Origin: Xenorhabdus nematophila ATCC 19061
Lineage (GTDB): Bacteria > Pseudomonadota > Gammaproteobacteria > Enterobacterales > Enterobacteriaceae
NCBI RefSeq assembly: GCF_000252955.1
Contig: NC_014228.1
Span: forward strand, 558,001-622,000
Reading direction: 5' to 3'
DNA length: 64,000 bases
A model generated the notes under the pieces. The model was not told the origin of the DNA, ran no database searches, and was given only the letters and a program-made list of their open reading frames with translations. Position numbers and translations under genes: made by a program. Shown here piece after piece: positions 18,777 through 29,215 of the stretch (position 1 is its first letter; the number at the start of each line of letters is the position of its first letter).

Positions 18777-19743
18777 GCCTGTCCGTCATTCAGCAAAAAA
18801 AACATTGCCCCCCAAGTCCAAGTCGTTGAAAGGCGGATGGCGTGTACAGCGGCGCTATGCGTGGAAAAGTACCCTGTCAGATATGTTGCGCCAGCCGTTA
18901 GCCACATTATTGACCATCATGGTGATTGCGATTTCATTGACCCTGCCAAGCGTGTTTTATATCGTTTGGAAAAATGTTAACCAGGCGGTGGTACAGTGGT
19001 ATCCCATTCCGCAACTCACGGTCTATTTGGATAAATCACTGAATGACAATAGTGCCAAAGGAGTCATTGATCAGCTGAAAAGCATGGAAGGTGTGCAATC
19101 AGTGAATTACCTTTCCCGTGAAGAAGCGGTAAATGAATTTCGGGCGTGGTCTGGGTTCGCCAGTGCGTTGAATCTGTTGGAAGAAAATCCTTTGCCGGCA
19201 GTTGCCATTGTCTCTCCCAAGTTAAATTTTCAAGATTCACAAGCAATAACAGCTTTGCGTGATCAGGTGGCCCAGATTAAAGGCATTGAAGAGGTCAGAA
19301 TGGATGACAGTTGGTTTGCCCGGCTGACTGCGCTGACTTCGCTTATTGGCCGAATCGCTGCCGTCATAGGTATCTTGATGGTGGTGGCATTGCTTTTGGT
19401 GATTGGTAATAGTGTTCGTCTGAGTATCTTTAGTCGCCGTGAAACCATTAATGTGATGAAACTGATTGGGGCAACGGATGGCTTTATTCTGCGTCCTTTC
19501 CTCAATGGTGGAGCTTTGTTGGGGATTTTGGGCGCTGTTTTTTCCCTGATCCTTTCGTCCTTATTAGTGTGGAAACTCTCTAATGTCGTCATGGAAGTGG
19601 CAGGGGTATTCGGAACGAGTTTTAAACTGCATGGATTGGGATGGGATGAATCACTGTTGCTGGTACTTATTGCAGGTATGATAGGTTGGATTGCAGCGTG
19701 GTTTGCCACAATTCAGCATTTACGTCGTTTTAGGCCGGAATAG
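18769..19743 (+). CDS. ftsX: Cell division permease-like protein FtsX
   Basis: Membrane partner of FtsE. The 324 residues show a basic cytosolic N-terminus, a first membrane helix ([25 protein letters not shown]), a periplasmic domain that in E. coli binds EnvC, and three C-terminal helices, the MacB/FtsX topology. AAGGAGGG lies 5-6 bases before its ATG, inside ftsE. The length is close to E. coli FtsX (352) with a shorter N-terminal tail. Confidence 0.95.
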   Translation: MVKPVRHSAKKTLPPKSKSLKGGWRVQRRYAWKSTLSDMLRQPLATLLTIMVIAISLTLPSVFYIVWKNVNQAVVQWYPIPQLTVYLDKSLNDNSAKGVIDQLKSMEGVQSVNYLSREEAVNEFRAWSGFASALNLLEENPLPAVAIVSPKLNFQDSQAITALRDQVAQIKGIEEVRMDDSWFARLTALTSLIGRIAAVIGILMVVALLLVIGNSVRLSIFSRRETINVMKLIGATDGFILRPFLNGGALLGILGAVFSLILSSLLVWKLSNVVMEVAGVFGTSFKLHGLGWDESLLLVLIAGMIGWIAAWFATIQHLRRFRPE

Positions 19744-19943
19744 GATTTTAAGCAAACTTTTTGGCTTAATTGCTGTCAAAATCACAGTTACCGTTTTGTA
19801 ATGATATTCACACAAATTAGGCGGTTTGAATATAATTTCCACGATGGTAAAATAGACGTATCTTTGGCTTGAATAAACCTTATTGGTTGATGTAGTCAAA
19901 TTTAAAAGGCCATCAATTTGGATCTAATTTTGAGAGAATTTGA

Positions 19944-20801
19944 ATGACAAAAGAAATGCAAACTTTAGCATTGGTTCCACAAGGTAGTTTGGAAGGGTAC
20001 ATTCGTGCCTCCAACACTTATCCTATGCTCTCCGCGGAGGAAGAAAGGGAACTGGCAGAAAGGCTGCATTACCAGGGAGATCTGGATGCAGCGAAAAAGC
20101 TAATTCTTTCTCACCTGCGCTTCGTTGTTCATGTTGCTCGCAGTTATGCCGGTTATGGTTTGCCACAGGCGGATTTAATTCAGGAAGGTAATATTGGCCT
20201 GATGAAAGCCGTTCGTCGATTTAATCCAGAAGTGGGCGTGCGTCTGGTTTCGTTTGCTGTTCACTGGATTAAGGCAGAAATCCACGAATATGTACTGCGT
20301 AATTGGCGTATTGTGAAAGTTGCAACGACAAAGGCCCAGCGCAAACTATTCTTTAATTTGCGCAAAGCTAAACAACGCTTGGGATGGTTCAATCAGGATG
20401 AAATTGAGCTGGTCGCCAAAGAATTGGGCGTGACCAGCAAAGATGTCCGAGAGATGGAATCCCGCATGTCAGCGCAGGATATGGCATTCGATATGTCTGC
20501 TGATGATGACAATCATGATAGTCAGCCCGTTGCGCCAGTACTGTATTTGCAAGATAAAGCTTCTGATTTTGCCGATGGCATTGAAGAAGATAACTGGGAA
20601 AACCATGCTGCGGATAAACTGTCTGTGGCAATGGAAGGACTGGATGAGCGTAGTCAGGACATCATCCGTGCTCGTTGGTTGGATGATGAGAACAAAACTA
20701 CCTTGCAGGAACTGGCAGATAAATATGGTGTATCTGCGGAGCGTGTTCGACAGCTGGAAAAAAATGCAATGAAGAAATTGCGACTGGCGATTGAAGCATA
20801 A
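19944..20801 (+). CDS. rpoH: RNA polymerase heat-shock sigma factor sigma-32
   Basis: Directs RNA polymerase to heat-shock promoters such as that of dnaK in this window. The 285 residues match E. coli RpoH (284). Region 2 contains [31 protein letters not shown] (in two parts), the RpoH box [15 protein letters not shown] used in degradation control follows, and region 4.2 ends in [18 protein letters not shown] 200-bp spacer separates it from ftsX, where independent promoters are expected. A terminator follows directly. Confidence 0.97.
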   Translation: MTKEMQTLALVPQGSLEGYIRASNTYPMLSAEEERELAERLHYQGDLDAAKKLILSHLRFVVHVARSYAGYGLPQADLIQEGNIGLMKAVRRFNPEVGVRLVSFAVHWIKAEIHEYVLRNWRIVKVATTKAQRKLFFNLRKAKQRLGWFNQDEIELVAKELGVTSKDVREMESRMSAQDMAFDMSADDDNHDSQPVAPVLYLQDKASDFADGIEEDNWENHAADKLSVAMEGLDERSQDIIRARWLDDENKTTLQELADKYGVSAERVRQLEKNAMKKLRLAIEA

Positions 20802-20825
20802 GCATCCATACTCATAACTAATGAT

Positions 20826-20857
20826 GAAAAGCGATAAATTTTTTATCGCTTTTTTTA
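20826..20857 (+). terminator. rpoH terminator
   Basis: AAAGCGATAAA paired with TTTATCGCTTT, followed by a T-run, 25 bp after the rpoH stop. Confidence 0.88.
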
Positions 20858-20939
20858 TGCGTGTGAAATGGCTAGTTCAGCATTATTTGAGCTTCAGGAG
20901 CAGTTTCACAGGATAATCGAGTTATGGGGATAGTATAAG

Positions 20940-21737
20940 ATGACCACAGTTTCTGCGTTGGGTGCCATTATTGCGTTGGTTGTTGCGATTGTACTGATAT
21001 TGCGCAAAGTGCCGCCTGTCTATGGCATGATGATTGGCGCGTTGCTGGGCGGTTTAATTGGCGGTGCTGATGTAGCCCAGACCGTCAGCTTAATGATTAC
21101 GGGTGCGCAAGGGATGACGAATGCCGTTTTGCGCATACTGGCAGCCGGTGTGTTGGCAGGCGTATTGATTGAATCTGGGGCAGCAAACACCATAGCAGAA
21201 ACCATCGTACGCAAGGCGGGAGAAAAGCGCGCATTACTGGCCTTGGCGATCGCAACAATGTTGCTGACAGCGGTGGGCGTCTTTATTGATGTGGCTGTGA
21301 TTACGGTTGCTCCCATTGCATTGGCAATTGCCCATCGTGCTGATTTATCGAAGATGGCGATTTTGCTTGCGATGATTGGGGGTGGCAAGGCCGGTAACGT
21401 GATGTCCCCTAATCCTAATACCATTGCTGCATCAGAAGGATTCCATGTTCCTCTGACTTCGTTAATGGCGGCTGGCATTGTTCCTGGATTGTTTGGGTTA
21501 GTAACGGCTTACTATCTTTCACGTCGCTTGATAACGAAAGGTTATAAAGTCAGAAATGAAGAGTTGACACTCACGGAACAGGAAACACTCCCCTCTTTTA
21601 TGGCAGCCATCTCCGCTCCGGTTATTGCCATTCTGCTGCTGGCATTGCGCCCGATTGCCAATATCTCCTGTCGTGCCGGTGGGGCAACGATTGAAACATT
21701 GAAAGCCGATGTTCAGAGTCAGTCAACGCCGGAATGA
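20940..21737 (+). pseudogene. GntP-family permease, C-terminally truncated
   Basis: Gluconate/glycerate-type proton symporter of the inner membrane, next to glycerate kinase and therefore probably a glycerate or sugar-acid carrier. The first about 240 residues follow the family: PPVYGMMIGALLGGLIGG, GVFIDVAVITVAPIALAIA, GGGKAGNVMSPNPNTIAASE. After IAILLLALRPIANI the protein abruptly becomes hydrophilic (CRAGGATIETLKADVQSQ) and stops at 265 residues, whereas the family is about 420-450. The last four or so helices are missing and are not found downstream, so a deletion has joined the gene to unrelated sequence. It is probably non-functional. Confidence 0.75.
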
Positions 21738-21887
21738 TCTTTTAAAGCCCTTCGGACTTTTCGCCTTATATCTCCGCCCGCATTGGGCAAGGGTTTACGG
21801 CGGATTTTGCTAAACAGATCAGGGAATAGACGTCAGAGAGTTGTGGAAACAGCGAATTGTGGAAACGGAGAGTAGAGGAAATTTGTG

Positions 21888-23021
21888 ATGAGAATTGTGA
21901 TAGCACCTGATTCATTTAAGGAAAGTCTGAGCGCTTTACAAGTCGCGCAGGCAATAGAGCAGGGGTTTAAGGAAATTTTCCCTCAGGCAAATTACATTAC
22001 ATTGCCGATGGCAGATGGTGGGGAAGGCACGGTGGATGCGTTGGTCGCTGCGACGGGAGGAAAACGCATCTTATGTACAGTCACTGATCCTTTAGGGCAG
22101 CCTGTCGAGGCATTTTTCGGTTTACTGGGCGATGGGAAAACCGCAGTGATTGAAATGGCGGCTGCTTCAGGTTTGCATTTGGTTCCCATAGAACAACGCA
22201 ATCCCCTGATAACGACAAGCTATGGTACTGGAGAACTCATTCTGGCTGCGTTGGAACATGACATACAAAAACTTATTTTAGGCATTGGAGGCAGTGCGAC
22301 CAATGATGGCGGAGCAGGCATGATGCAGGCACTTGGCGCAAATTTACAGGACGGGGATGGTCGCATATTGCCATTTGGCGGCGCAGCTTTATCCCGCTTA
22401 GAAAACATAGAATTAACGGGTCTTGATCCTCGCCTCAATCAGCTTGAAATTACCGTTGCTTGTGATGTGAATAACCCCCTGTGTGGAAAATTGGGGGCAT
22501 CGGCTGTATTCGGTCCGCAAAAAGGGGCAACACCAGAGATGGTTAACGTGTTGGACTCTGCACTGCATCATTACGGTCTGAAGATTGAATCCCTGATGGG
22601 TAAAAATGTCATTGATGCAGCCGGCGCAGGAGCAGCCGGAGGAATGGGAGCTTCCTTATTGGGATGTTTGGGCGCGAAATTGCGTTCAGGTATTGAGATT
22701 ATTATTGATACTTTGAAACTGGAGGAGACTATTCAGGGCGCGGATTTGGTTATCACAGGAGAAGGACGTATAGACAGCCAGACCATACACGGTAAAACAC
22801 CGATAGGCGTTGCCCGTGTTGCCCAAAAACTGGGCGTTCCCACTATCGCCTTGGTTGGAGGAATGAGCCGAGATTATGGTGCCGTACATCAACATGGGAT
22901 AGATGCGGTATTTTCCATCGTACCAGAGGCTTGTTCCCTTTCTGATGCCCTTGCTCACGGGGCGGAAAATTTGCGGGTCACGGCACGTAATGTTGCAGCG
23001 GTTTGGTCTATTTCCCATTGA
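21888..23021 (+). CDS. glxK: Glycerate kinase
   Basis: Phosphorylates D-glycerate with ATP, feeding lower glycolysis. The 377 residues have the GlxK/GarK family opening MRIVIAPDSFKESLSALQVA, then LPMADGGEGTVDALV, LGIGGSATNDGGAGMMQALG and DLVITGEGRIDSQT. The ATG at 21888 (after GAGGAA) is preferred over the adjacent GTG at 21885. It follows the truncated GntP gene by 150 bp, a typical transporter-kinase pairing. Which E. coli paralogue (glxK or garK) it matches best cannot be told by eye. Confidence 0.92.
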   Translation: MRIVIAPDSFKESLSALQVAQAIEQGFKEIFPQANYITLPMADGGEGTVDALVAATGGKRILCTVTDPLGQPVEAFFGLLGDGKTAVIEMAAASGLHLVPIEQRNPLITTSYGTGELILAALEHDIQKLILGIGGSATNDGGAGMMQALGANLQDGDGRILPFGGAALSRLENIELTGLDPRLNQLEITVACDVNNPLCGKLGASAVFGPQKGATPEMVNVLDSALHHYGLKIESLMGKNVIDAAGAGAAGGMGASLLGCLGAKLRSGIEIIIDTLKLEETIQGADLVITGEGRIDSQTIHGKTPIGVARVAQKLGVPTIALVGGMSRDYGAVHQHGIDAVFSIVPEACSLSDALAHGAENLRVTARNVAAVWSISH

Positions 23022-23471
23022 ATGTGCTGCGACTTTTTCGTTCCTTGCAATACATTGTGCAATAGCGCGTTAGTTTTCAGATCATATAATCCACTGTATG
23101 ATCAAATGAAAATTATAATCATAAGTTTATTTATCCATTAATCCCTAAATTTTCAATTGAATATTTCTCATGAAGTGAATCTTCCGAGTTAAGCATTGAA
23201 CCCGTTGTATATTCATAGCACACCGCACCACTTTTTGAATAAAAAGCAATCAAATAAACCCCTGTTCTATTCTGCTACTGATGCTTTTTACTGCCTTTCT
23301 GATTTGATCTTTAGTACCAATACCTTGTTTAATACACTGATAAATAAAGATTTATTTTAATATAAAAATGTTAATAAATTCAGGGCATAAATAATATTTA
23401 TTCGCCTGATGTGATGAAACATGTCAAAAAAACAAACACAACAAAATCAATGACAAAACAGGGATAAGCAC
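23022..23471. other. Spacer upstream of the liv operon
   Basis: About 450 bp, AT-rich, no gene recognised. It should hold the livK promoter, which in E. coli responds to Lrp. No operator was recognised. Confidence 0.5.
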
Positions 23472-24584
23472 ATGAAGAGATTAAAAACAAAAGCGGTACT
23501 GGCGGGCTTGATCTCAATAGCAATGAGCCAATCTGCGTGGGCAAAAGAAATTAAAGTGGCGATTATAGGGGCTATGTCCGGATCAGTGGCGCAATATGGT
23601 GATATGCAATTCACAGGCGCTCGGCAGGCCATTGCGGATATCAATGCGAGCGGTGGCATTAATGGTGATACCTTAGTCGGGGTTGAATATGATGATGCCT
23701 GTGATCCAAAGCAAGCTGTCGCAGTCGCGAATAAAGTCATTAACAATCATATTCGTTATGTGATAGGCCATCTTTGTTCTTCATCCACACAACCCGCTTC
23801 TGATATCTATGAAGATGAAGGCGTCATGATGATAACACCAGCGTCAACCAATGCTGATCTGACAACGCGTGGCTATCAGATGATCTTGCGTACCACAGGA
23901 TTGGATTCCGATCAGGGGCCAACGGCGGCTAAGTTCATTGCTGATAAAATCAAACCACAACGTTTGGCTATTGTTCATGATAAACAACAATACGGAGAAG
24001 GCCTGGCGCGTTCTGTGCGCGATCAGCTGAAAAAATCGGGTATCAATGCCGTGTTGTTTGAAGGTGTAACCGCAGGTGATAAAGATTTCTCCGCACTGAT
24101 TGCACGATTGAAAAAAGTGAATGTGGATTTTGTCTACTTCGGGGGTTATTACCCTGAAATGGGGCAAATTCTGCGTCAAGCCAAACAGGCTGCTTTGAAC
24201 ATTCGCTTTATGGGGCCAGAAGGCGTTGGCAACTCTTCTCTGTCCAATATCGCCGGGGCAGCATCCGAAGGCATGTTGGTGACATTGCCAAAACGCTACG
24301 ATCAAGTTCCGGTTAACAAAGCGATTGTGGATGCCATTAAGGTGAAAAAACAAGATCCAACCGGCCCGTTTGTTTGGACGACTTATGCAGCACTGCAATC
24401 TCTGAGTATTGCAATGAAACGTACTGGAAGCGTGGAGCCTGCTGAATTGGTGGAAGATCTCAAAGTGAACCCTGTTGATACCGTCATGGGAAAACTGAGT
24501 TGGGATAAACAAGGGGATCTGAAAGGCTTTGAATTTGGTGTGTTTGAATGGCATGCCGATGGGACATCTACGGTAGCGAAATAA
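23472..24584 (+). CDS. livK: Branched-chain amino acid periplasmic binding protein (LivK/LivJ)
   Basis: Captures leucine (and isoleucine/valine if LivJ-like) in the periplasm for LivHMGF. The 370 residues begin with a signal peptide ending [16 protein letters not shown]. The conserved [17 protein letters not shown] and [16 protein letters not shown] hold the disulphide Cys pair and ligand-binding Ser/Thr. Detailed residues ([24 protein letters not shown]) resemble E. coli LivK more than LivJ, while other positions favour LivJ, so the paralogue is uncertain. Only one binding-protein gene is present, where E. coli has two. Confidence 0.93.
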   Translation: MKRLKTKAVLAGLISIAMSQSAWAKEIKVAIIGAMSGSVAQYGDMQFTGARQAIADINASGGINGDTLVGVEYDDACDPKQAVAVANKVINNHIRYVIGHLCSSSTQPASDIYEDEGVMMITPASTNADLTTRGYQMILRTTGLDSDQGPTAAKFIADKIKPQRLAIVHDKQQYGEGLARSVRDQLKKSGINAVLFEGVTAGDKDFSALIARLKKVNVDFVYFGGYYPEMGQILRQAKQAALNIRFMGPEGVGNSSLSNIAGAASEGMLVTLPKRYDQVPVNKAIVDAIKVKKQDPTGPFVWTTYAALQSLSIAMKRTGSVEPAELVEDLKVNPVDTVMGKLSWDKQGDLKGFEFGVFEWHADGTSTVAK

Positions 24585-24591
24585 ACATATA

Positions 24592-24650
24592 TACCATTTA
24601 CTTTTCAAGTTGCAGCAAGGCAGCAACTTGAAATCTATAGGGTGTAGCCT
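24592..24650. repeat. Internally deleted ERIC-like repeat forming a hairpin
   Basis: Terminal ERIC-like pieces (TATATACC and AGGGTGTA) enclose an 11-bp stem TTTCAAGTTGC/GCAACTTGAAA (24603-24633). It lies between livK and livH, where a hairpin would raise binding-protein mRNA relative to the membrane genes, as is common in such operons. Confidence 0.7.
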
Positions 24651-24676
24651 GGTTCCTGTTTTTTAGAGATCCCATT

Positions 24677-25603
24677 ATGTCTGAACAGATTCTTTATTTT
24701 ACCCAACAGATGCTGAACGGGCTGACTTTAGGCAGTACTTACGCCTTGATTGCGATCGGATACACGATGGTTTACGGCATTATCGGGATGATTAACTTCG
24801 CTCATGGTGAAGTTTATATGATAAGCAGTTATGTCTCTTTTATTGTGATTGCCGCTCTGATGATGATGGGAATAGATGTCGGGTGGTTGTTAATATCCGC
24901 TGCTTTTATCGCATCTATCATTATTGCCAGCACTTATGGATGGAGCATCGAACGTGCTGCTTATCGACCCATCCGCAATTCCAAACGTTTGATCGCGTTG
25001 ATATCGGCTATCGGCATGTCAATTTTCCTGCAAAATTACGTTAGTCTTTCTCAAGGATCCCGTGATCTGGCACTGCCCGGCTTAGTGACAGGTCAGTGGA
25101 GCTTGGGAGAAAGTAACGGTTTTTCTGCCAGTATCAGTGCAATGCAGATAACTATTTGGATAGTGACATTCTTGGCAATGTTGGCACTCACTCTATTTAT
25201 CCGCTATTCCCGTATGGGGCGGGCTTGTCGTGCCTGTGCGGAGGATTTGAAAATGGCAGGCTTGCTGGGTATCAATACCGATCGTGTCATTTCCATGACT
25301 TTCGTGATTGGTGCTGTGATGGCGGCTATAGCCGGAGGATTATTAGGGCAGTTCTATGGCGTGATTAATCCTTATATCGGCTTTATGGCAGGGATGAAAG
25401 CCTTTACCGCGGCAGTGCTGGGCGGGATTGGCAGTATTCCCGGTGCCGTGCTGGGGGGCCTGATTCTTGGCGTATCGGAAGCACTGACTTCGGCCTATTT
25501 AAGTACGGAATATAAAGATGTCGTGTCATTTGCTTTGCTGATCGGCGTATTACTCGTCATGCCGACAGGTATTTTAGGCCGTCCAGAGGTTGAAAAAGTA
25601 TGA
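24677..25603 (+). CDS. livH: Branched-chain amino acid ABC permease LivH
   Basis: One of two inner-membrane channel subunits. The 308 residues equal E. coli LivH and carry about eight helices with the family stretches [32 protein letters not shown] and [15 protein letters not shown]. The stop overlaps livM as ATGA, showing translational coupling. Confidence 0.96.
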   Translation: MSEQILYFTQQMLNGLTLGSTYALIAIGYTMVYGIIGMINFAHGEVYMISSYVSFIVIAALMMMGIDVGWLLISAAFIASIIIASTYGWSIERAAYRPIRNSKRLIALISAIGMSIFLQNYVSLSQGSRDLALPGLVTGQWSLGESNGFSASISAMQITIWIVTFLAMLALTLFIRYSRMGRACRACAEDLKMAGLLGINTDRVISMTFVIGAVMAAIAGGLLGQFYGVINPYIGFMAGMKAFTAAVLGGIGSIPGAVLGGLILGVSEALTSAYLSTEYKDVVSFALLIGVLLVMPTGILGRPEVEKV

Positions 25604-26892
25604 AAAAAGTCAACTGGATTAATGCCACTGTTGCTGCGTTGATGTTGTTTATTCTGGCCGCTTTCATGATGGGAATACAGTTATCATTGCAAGGCACAAA
25701 ATTAGTGGTGCAACGGGCTGATAATGTGCGTTGGGTGTGGATTGGCATAGGTTGTGCGGTGGTTTTCTTGTTTCAACTTTTCCGCCCTGCGATCCAACAA
25801 AGCGTACAGAAGATGCCATCCCAAAGCTGGCGATGGGCTTATCTCTATGACTTAAATAAAAAACATGACTCAAATAAAAAACAGCAAATTATATTGATAC
25901 TTTTGGTTGCATTGGCTGTTATTTGGTCGTTTATTGCTTCGCGCGGCAGTATTGATATCGCTACATTGACATTGATTTATATTATGCTCGGCCTGGGATT
26001 GAATATCGTCGTCGGCTTATCTGGCTTGTTAGTTTTAGGCTATGCGGGTTTTTATGCCATTGGTGCCTATACCTATGCGTTATTGAACCACTATTATGGT
26101 TTAGGATTCTGGCAGAGCTTACCTCTGGCAGGATTGACAGCCGCATTATCTGGCCTGTTGCTGGGTTTTCCTGTATTGCGATTGCGTGGGGACTATCTGG
26201 CGATTGTCACGTTGGGGTTTGGTGAAATCGTTCGTATCCTGCTGCTGAATAACACAGAACTTACTGGCGGGCCAAATGGCATCAGCCAAATTCCAAAACC
26301 AACGCTATTTGGATTGGAATTCAATCGCAGTGTCAAAGAAGGCGGCTGGGATACCTTCCATAATTTTTTTGGTCTGAAATATGACCCCAGTGATCGCATT
26401 ATTTTCCTCTATTTGGTGGCCTTATTGTTGGTCCTATTGTCACTGTTTATCATTCATCGTCTATTAAAAATGCCATTAGGGCGGGCATGGGAAGCGTTAC
26501 GGGAAGATGAAATCGCGTGCCGTTCTCTGGGACTCAGCCCAACCCGTATCAAACTCACCGCATTTACCATCAGTGCCGCGTTTGCGGGTATTGCCGGAAC
26601 GTTATTCGCCGCCAGACAGGGCTTTATCAGCCCGGAATCCTTTACGTTTGCAGAGTCGGCCTTTGTATTGGCGATCGTAGTATTGGGTGGAATGGGCTCA
26701 CAAACCGCAGTGATCCTATCGGCTATCATTTTAGTGGTTTCCCGGGAAATGATACGTGATTTGAACGAATACAGCATGTTATTGCTGGGTGCGTTAATGG
26801 TATTGATGATGATTTGGCGACCGCAGGGGCTGTTACCGATGAAACGCAGTCAGGTGGAATTACAGATCAGGCGGGGAGGCAACAAGGCATGA
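25600..26892 (+). CDS. livM: Branched-chain amino acid ABC permease LivM
   Basis: Second channel subunit. The 430 residues (E. coli 425) start with a long two-helix N-terminal extension typical of enterobacterial LivM, then the core with [38 protein letters not shown] and the coupling segment [19 protein letters not shown]. It overlaps livH and livG by 4 bp each. Confidence 0.96.
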   Translation: MKKVNWINATVAALMLFILAAFMMGIQLSLQGTKLVVQRADNVRWVWIGIGCAVVFLFQLFRPAIQQSVQKMPSQSWRWAYLYDLNKKHDSNKKQQIILILLVALAVIWSFIASRGSIDIATLTLIYIMLGLGLNIVVGLSGLLVLGYAGFYAIGAYTYALLNHYYGLGFWQSLPLAGLTAALSGLLLGFPVLRLRGDYLAIVTLGFGEIVRILLLNNTELTGGPNGISQIPKPTLFGLEFNRSVKEGGWDTFHNFFGLKYDPSDRIIFLYLVALLLVLLSLFIIHRLLKMPLGRAWEALREDEIACRSLGLSPTRIKLTAFTISAAFAGIAGTLFAARQGFISPESFTFAESAFVLAIVVLGGMGSQTAVILSAIILVVSREMIRDLNEYSMLLLGALMVLMMIWRPQGLLPMKRSQVELQIRRGGNKA

Positions 26893-27659
26893 CAATACCT
26901 TTATTGCAAGTCTCAGCGCTGACTATGCGTTTTGGCGGGTTGCTTGCGGTGGATAACGTTGAACTGGCTTTAAATCAAGGTGAAATCGTTTCTTTAATTG
27001 GGCCAAATGGTGCCGGGAAAACGACCATATTCAATTGCCTGACTGGATTTTATCAACCGACCAGCGGCACGATTAAATTCCGGGATCAACATCTTGAAGG
27101 ATTGTCAGGTCAGGCCATTGCCCGATTGGGTGTTATCCGTACTTTTCAGCATGTACGTTTGTTCCGTGAGATGACGGTAATTGAAAACCTGCTGGTGGCG
27201 CAACATCGTTACCTTAAAAACAGTATTTTTGCGGGTTTGTTAAAAACACCGGCATTTCGGCGGGCAGAAATGGAAGCGATTGATAACGCCGCTGTTTGGC
27301 TGCAACGAGTGGGATTATTGCCGCTGGCAAACCGTCAAGCGGGGAATCTGGCTTATGGGCAGCAACGTCGCTTGGAAATTGCCCGTTGTATGGTTACCCG
27401 ACCAGAAATACTCATGCTGGACGAACCCGCAGCAGGTCTTAACCCAAAAGAAACGGAAGAGCTGGATGATTTGATTGCTGAATTACGCAAGCAGCATCAG
27501 GTTTCTGTGCTGCTGATTGAGCATGATATGAAATTGGTGATGGGAATTTCAGATCGTATTTATGTGGTGAATCAAGGGGCACCATTGGCACAGGGATGTC
27601 CGGAAGAAATTCGCAATAACCCTGATGTGATTAAAGCCTATTTGGGGGAATCCTATTAA
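26889..27659 (+). CDS. livG: Branched-chain amino acid ABC ATPase LivG
   Basis: One of two ATPase subunits. The ATG at 26889 gives 256 residues (E. coli 255). Walker [10 protein letters not shown], the signature region [13 protein letters not shown], Walker [12 protein letters not shown] and the switch His in LIEHDM are intact. The frame extends upstream into livM, which is a shadow. It overlaps livM as ATGA. Confidence 0.96.
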   Translation: MTIPLLQVSALTMRFGGLLAVDNVELALNQGEIVSLIGPNGAGKTTIFNCLTGFYQPTSGTIKFRDQHLEGLSGQAIARLGVIRTFQHVRLFREMTVIENLLVAQHRYLKNSIFAGLLKTPAFRRAEMEAIDNAAVWLQRVGLLPLANRQAGNLAYGQQRRLEIARCMVTRPEILMLDEPAAGLNPKETEELDDLIAELRKQHQVSVLLIEHDMKLVMGISDRIYVVNQGAPLAQGCPEEIRNNPDVIKAYLGESY

Positions 27660-27660
27660 T

Positions 27661-28362
27661 ATGTTGAAATTCAATCAAATATCTACCCATTACGGCAAAA
27701 TACAGGTGCTTCACCAAGTCAGTCTACATATTCAGCAGGGGGAAATCGTCACTCTGATAGGTGCCAATGGCGCAGGAAAATCCACGCTGCTCAACACATT
27801 ATGCGGTGAGCCGAGAGCGACAGAGGGCAAGATTATCTTTCGGGGTAACGATATTACCCAATGGCAGACAGCGCGCATTATACGTGAAGCCATTGCTATT
27901 GTACCGGAAGGAAGGCGAGTCTTCTCCCGCATGACCGTAGAAGAAAACTTGGCGATGGGGGGCTTTTTTGCCGATAAAAAACAGTACCAACAGCGTATCA
28001 TCCGTGTTTACGATCTTTTTCCTCGTTTACACGAACGACGAAGCCAGCGTGCAGGCACAATGTCAGGAGGTGAACAGCAAATGCTGGCGATTGGCAGGAC
28101 GCTAATGAGCCGGCCACAACTATTGTTACTGGATGAACCTTCCCTTGGGCTGGCTCCAATCATCATTATGCAGATTTTTGATACTCTCCAGCAATTGCGT
28201 GAGGAGGGCATGACTATCTTTCTGGTTGAGCAGAATGCAAATCAGGCATTGAAACTGGCCGATCGTGGTTATGTGCTTGAGAACGGTCATATTGTGCTGG
28301 AAGACACAGGTAAAGCGTTGTTATCAAATGCTGCGGTGAGAAATGCCTATTTGGGCGGATGA
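27661..28362 (+). CDS. livF: Branched-chain amino acid ABC ATPase LivF
   Basis: Second ATPase subunit, which pairs with LivG. The 233 residues (E. coli 237) have Walker A GANGAGKST, signature MSGGEQQMLAIGR, Walker B LLLLDEPSLGL and the EQNA stretch characteristic of LivF. It starts one base after the livG stop and ends the operon. No classic terminator follows, but a 35-nt palindrome lies about 115 bp downstream. Confidence 0.96.
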   Translation: MLKFNQISTHYGKIQVLHQVSLHIQQGEIVTLIGANGAGKSTLLNTLCGEPRATEGKIIFRGNDITQWQTARIIREAIAIVPEGRRVFSRMTVEENLAMGGFFADKKQYQQRIIRVYDLFPRLHERRSQRAGTMSGGEQQMLAIGRTLMSRPQLLLLDEPSLGLAPIIIMQIFDTLQQLREEGMTIFLVEQNANQALKLADRGYVLENGHIVLEDTGKALLSNAAVRNAYLGG

Positions 28363-28477
28363 ATTTTCATCTGCAACTAATATGAGCTGTTAAACCTTTA
28401 AACTTGGTTGAGTAACTCAAAACACAGTGTCATACCCGATAGTGGAATTTGACCTGCTTCTCAATAATTCAGAAAAG

Positions 28478-28512
28478 CTAAGTTAATCAGATAATTTATC
28501 TGATTAACTTAG
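28478..28512. repeat. Perfect 35-nt palindrome downstream of livF
   Basis: Seventeen-base arms CTAAGTTAATCAGATAA and its exact complement are separated by a single T. It is AT-rich and lacks a following U-run, so it is not a standard terminator. It could form a cruciform, an mRNA 3'-end hairpin, or a dimeric protein site. Confidence 0.75.
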
Positions 28513-28626
28513 ATAACAAATTTAAAATCAGTGAAAGTATCATTAAAAAATTAAAAGAACATAAGGTAAAAACCCCTACACCTTATCACCCAGACTAATT
28601 TTTTAATATGTGGGGTAGATACTCTC

Positions 28627-29028
28627 GTGGTTAATGTAAGCAGATTAAAAGTATTTGTAGTCTCAGTAATATTTATGAGCGTTGCTGTGTTTGGTGGATT
28701 AGCATCAGTAAATGATTATATTTTATTTATAACTAGAAGTGTAATTATCACGTTCTCAACAAAAAGTGTTTGGTTTATTTGGTATAGTCCTTTATGTCTT
28801 TACTTCTCTCTATTGTTATTTAAGTATCTTATAACTAAAAAAAAGGTGGCATTTAATAATAAAACAGGAGGCCTATTTGTAATTATAGGTATGTTAGGAT
28901 TTGTTTTTACTTTGTTTTTTTCTTTTTATGTTGAGTTTAAACTGAAAAATGAAAACTATATTACATGTTCTAAATCATCATGGATGGCACCTAATAAATA
29001 TGTAAAAGATATATCCCTATGTAAATAA
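28627..29028 (+). CDS. DUF1240-like membrane protein of unknown function
   Basis: A 133-residue protein with three hydrophobic helices (about residues 8-30, 45-65 and 80-105) and a C-terminal extracytoplasmic tail containing YITCSKSSWMAPNKYV with two Cys. The helix pattern and Cys...SW.AP.KYV tail resemble the DUF1240 family known from Yersinia, Photorhabdus and Xenorhabdus; this is recalled, not checked. It starts with GTG at 28627 after a GGGGT. It is very AT-rich and ends in its own terminator, which fits a horizontally acquired single-gene unit. Confidence 0.6.
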   Translation: MVNVSRLKVFVVSVIFMSVAVFGGLASVNDYILFITRSVIITFSTKSVWFIWYSPLCLYFSLLLFKYLITKKKVAFNNKTGGLFVIIGMLGFVFTLFFSFYVEFKLKNENYITCSKSSWMAPNKYVKDISLCK

Positions 29029-29052
29029 GCATAGCTTTTATTTGTTAGTTTT

Positions 29053-29081
29053 AAACCACCTGTTATGCAGGTGGTTTTTTT
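29053..29081 (+). terminator. Terminator of the DUF1240-like gene
   Basis: AAACCACCTG/CAGGTGGTTT stem with a 5-base loop followed by a T-run, 25 bp after the stop. Confidence 0.88.
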
Positions 29082-29215
29082 ACTTAATAGATTCTATCTT
29101 CCCATATGCTATAAGCTGATGTACCGGCTGTTATATGATTCCATGAGATGGATTTGTAGTTTAGCACAATTCTTTTATGCGGCATCGCATCAAAATCATT
29201 TATAGAATGTGGATA

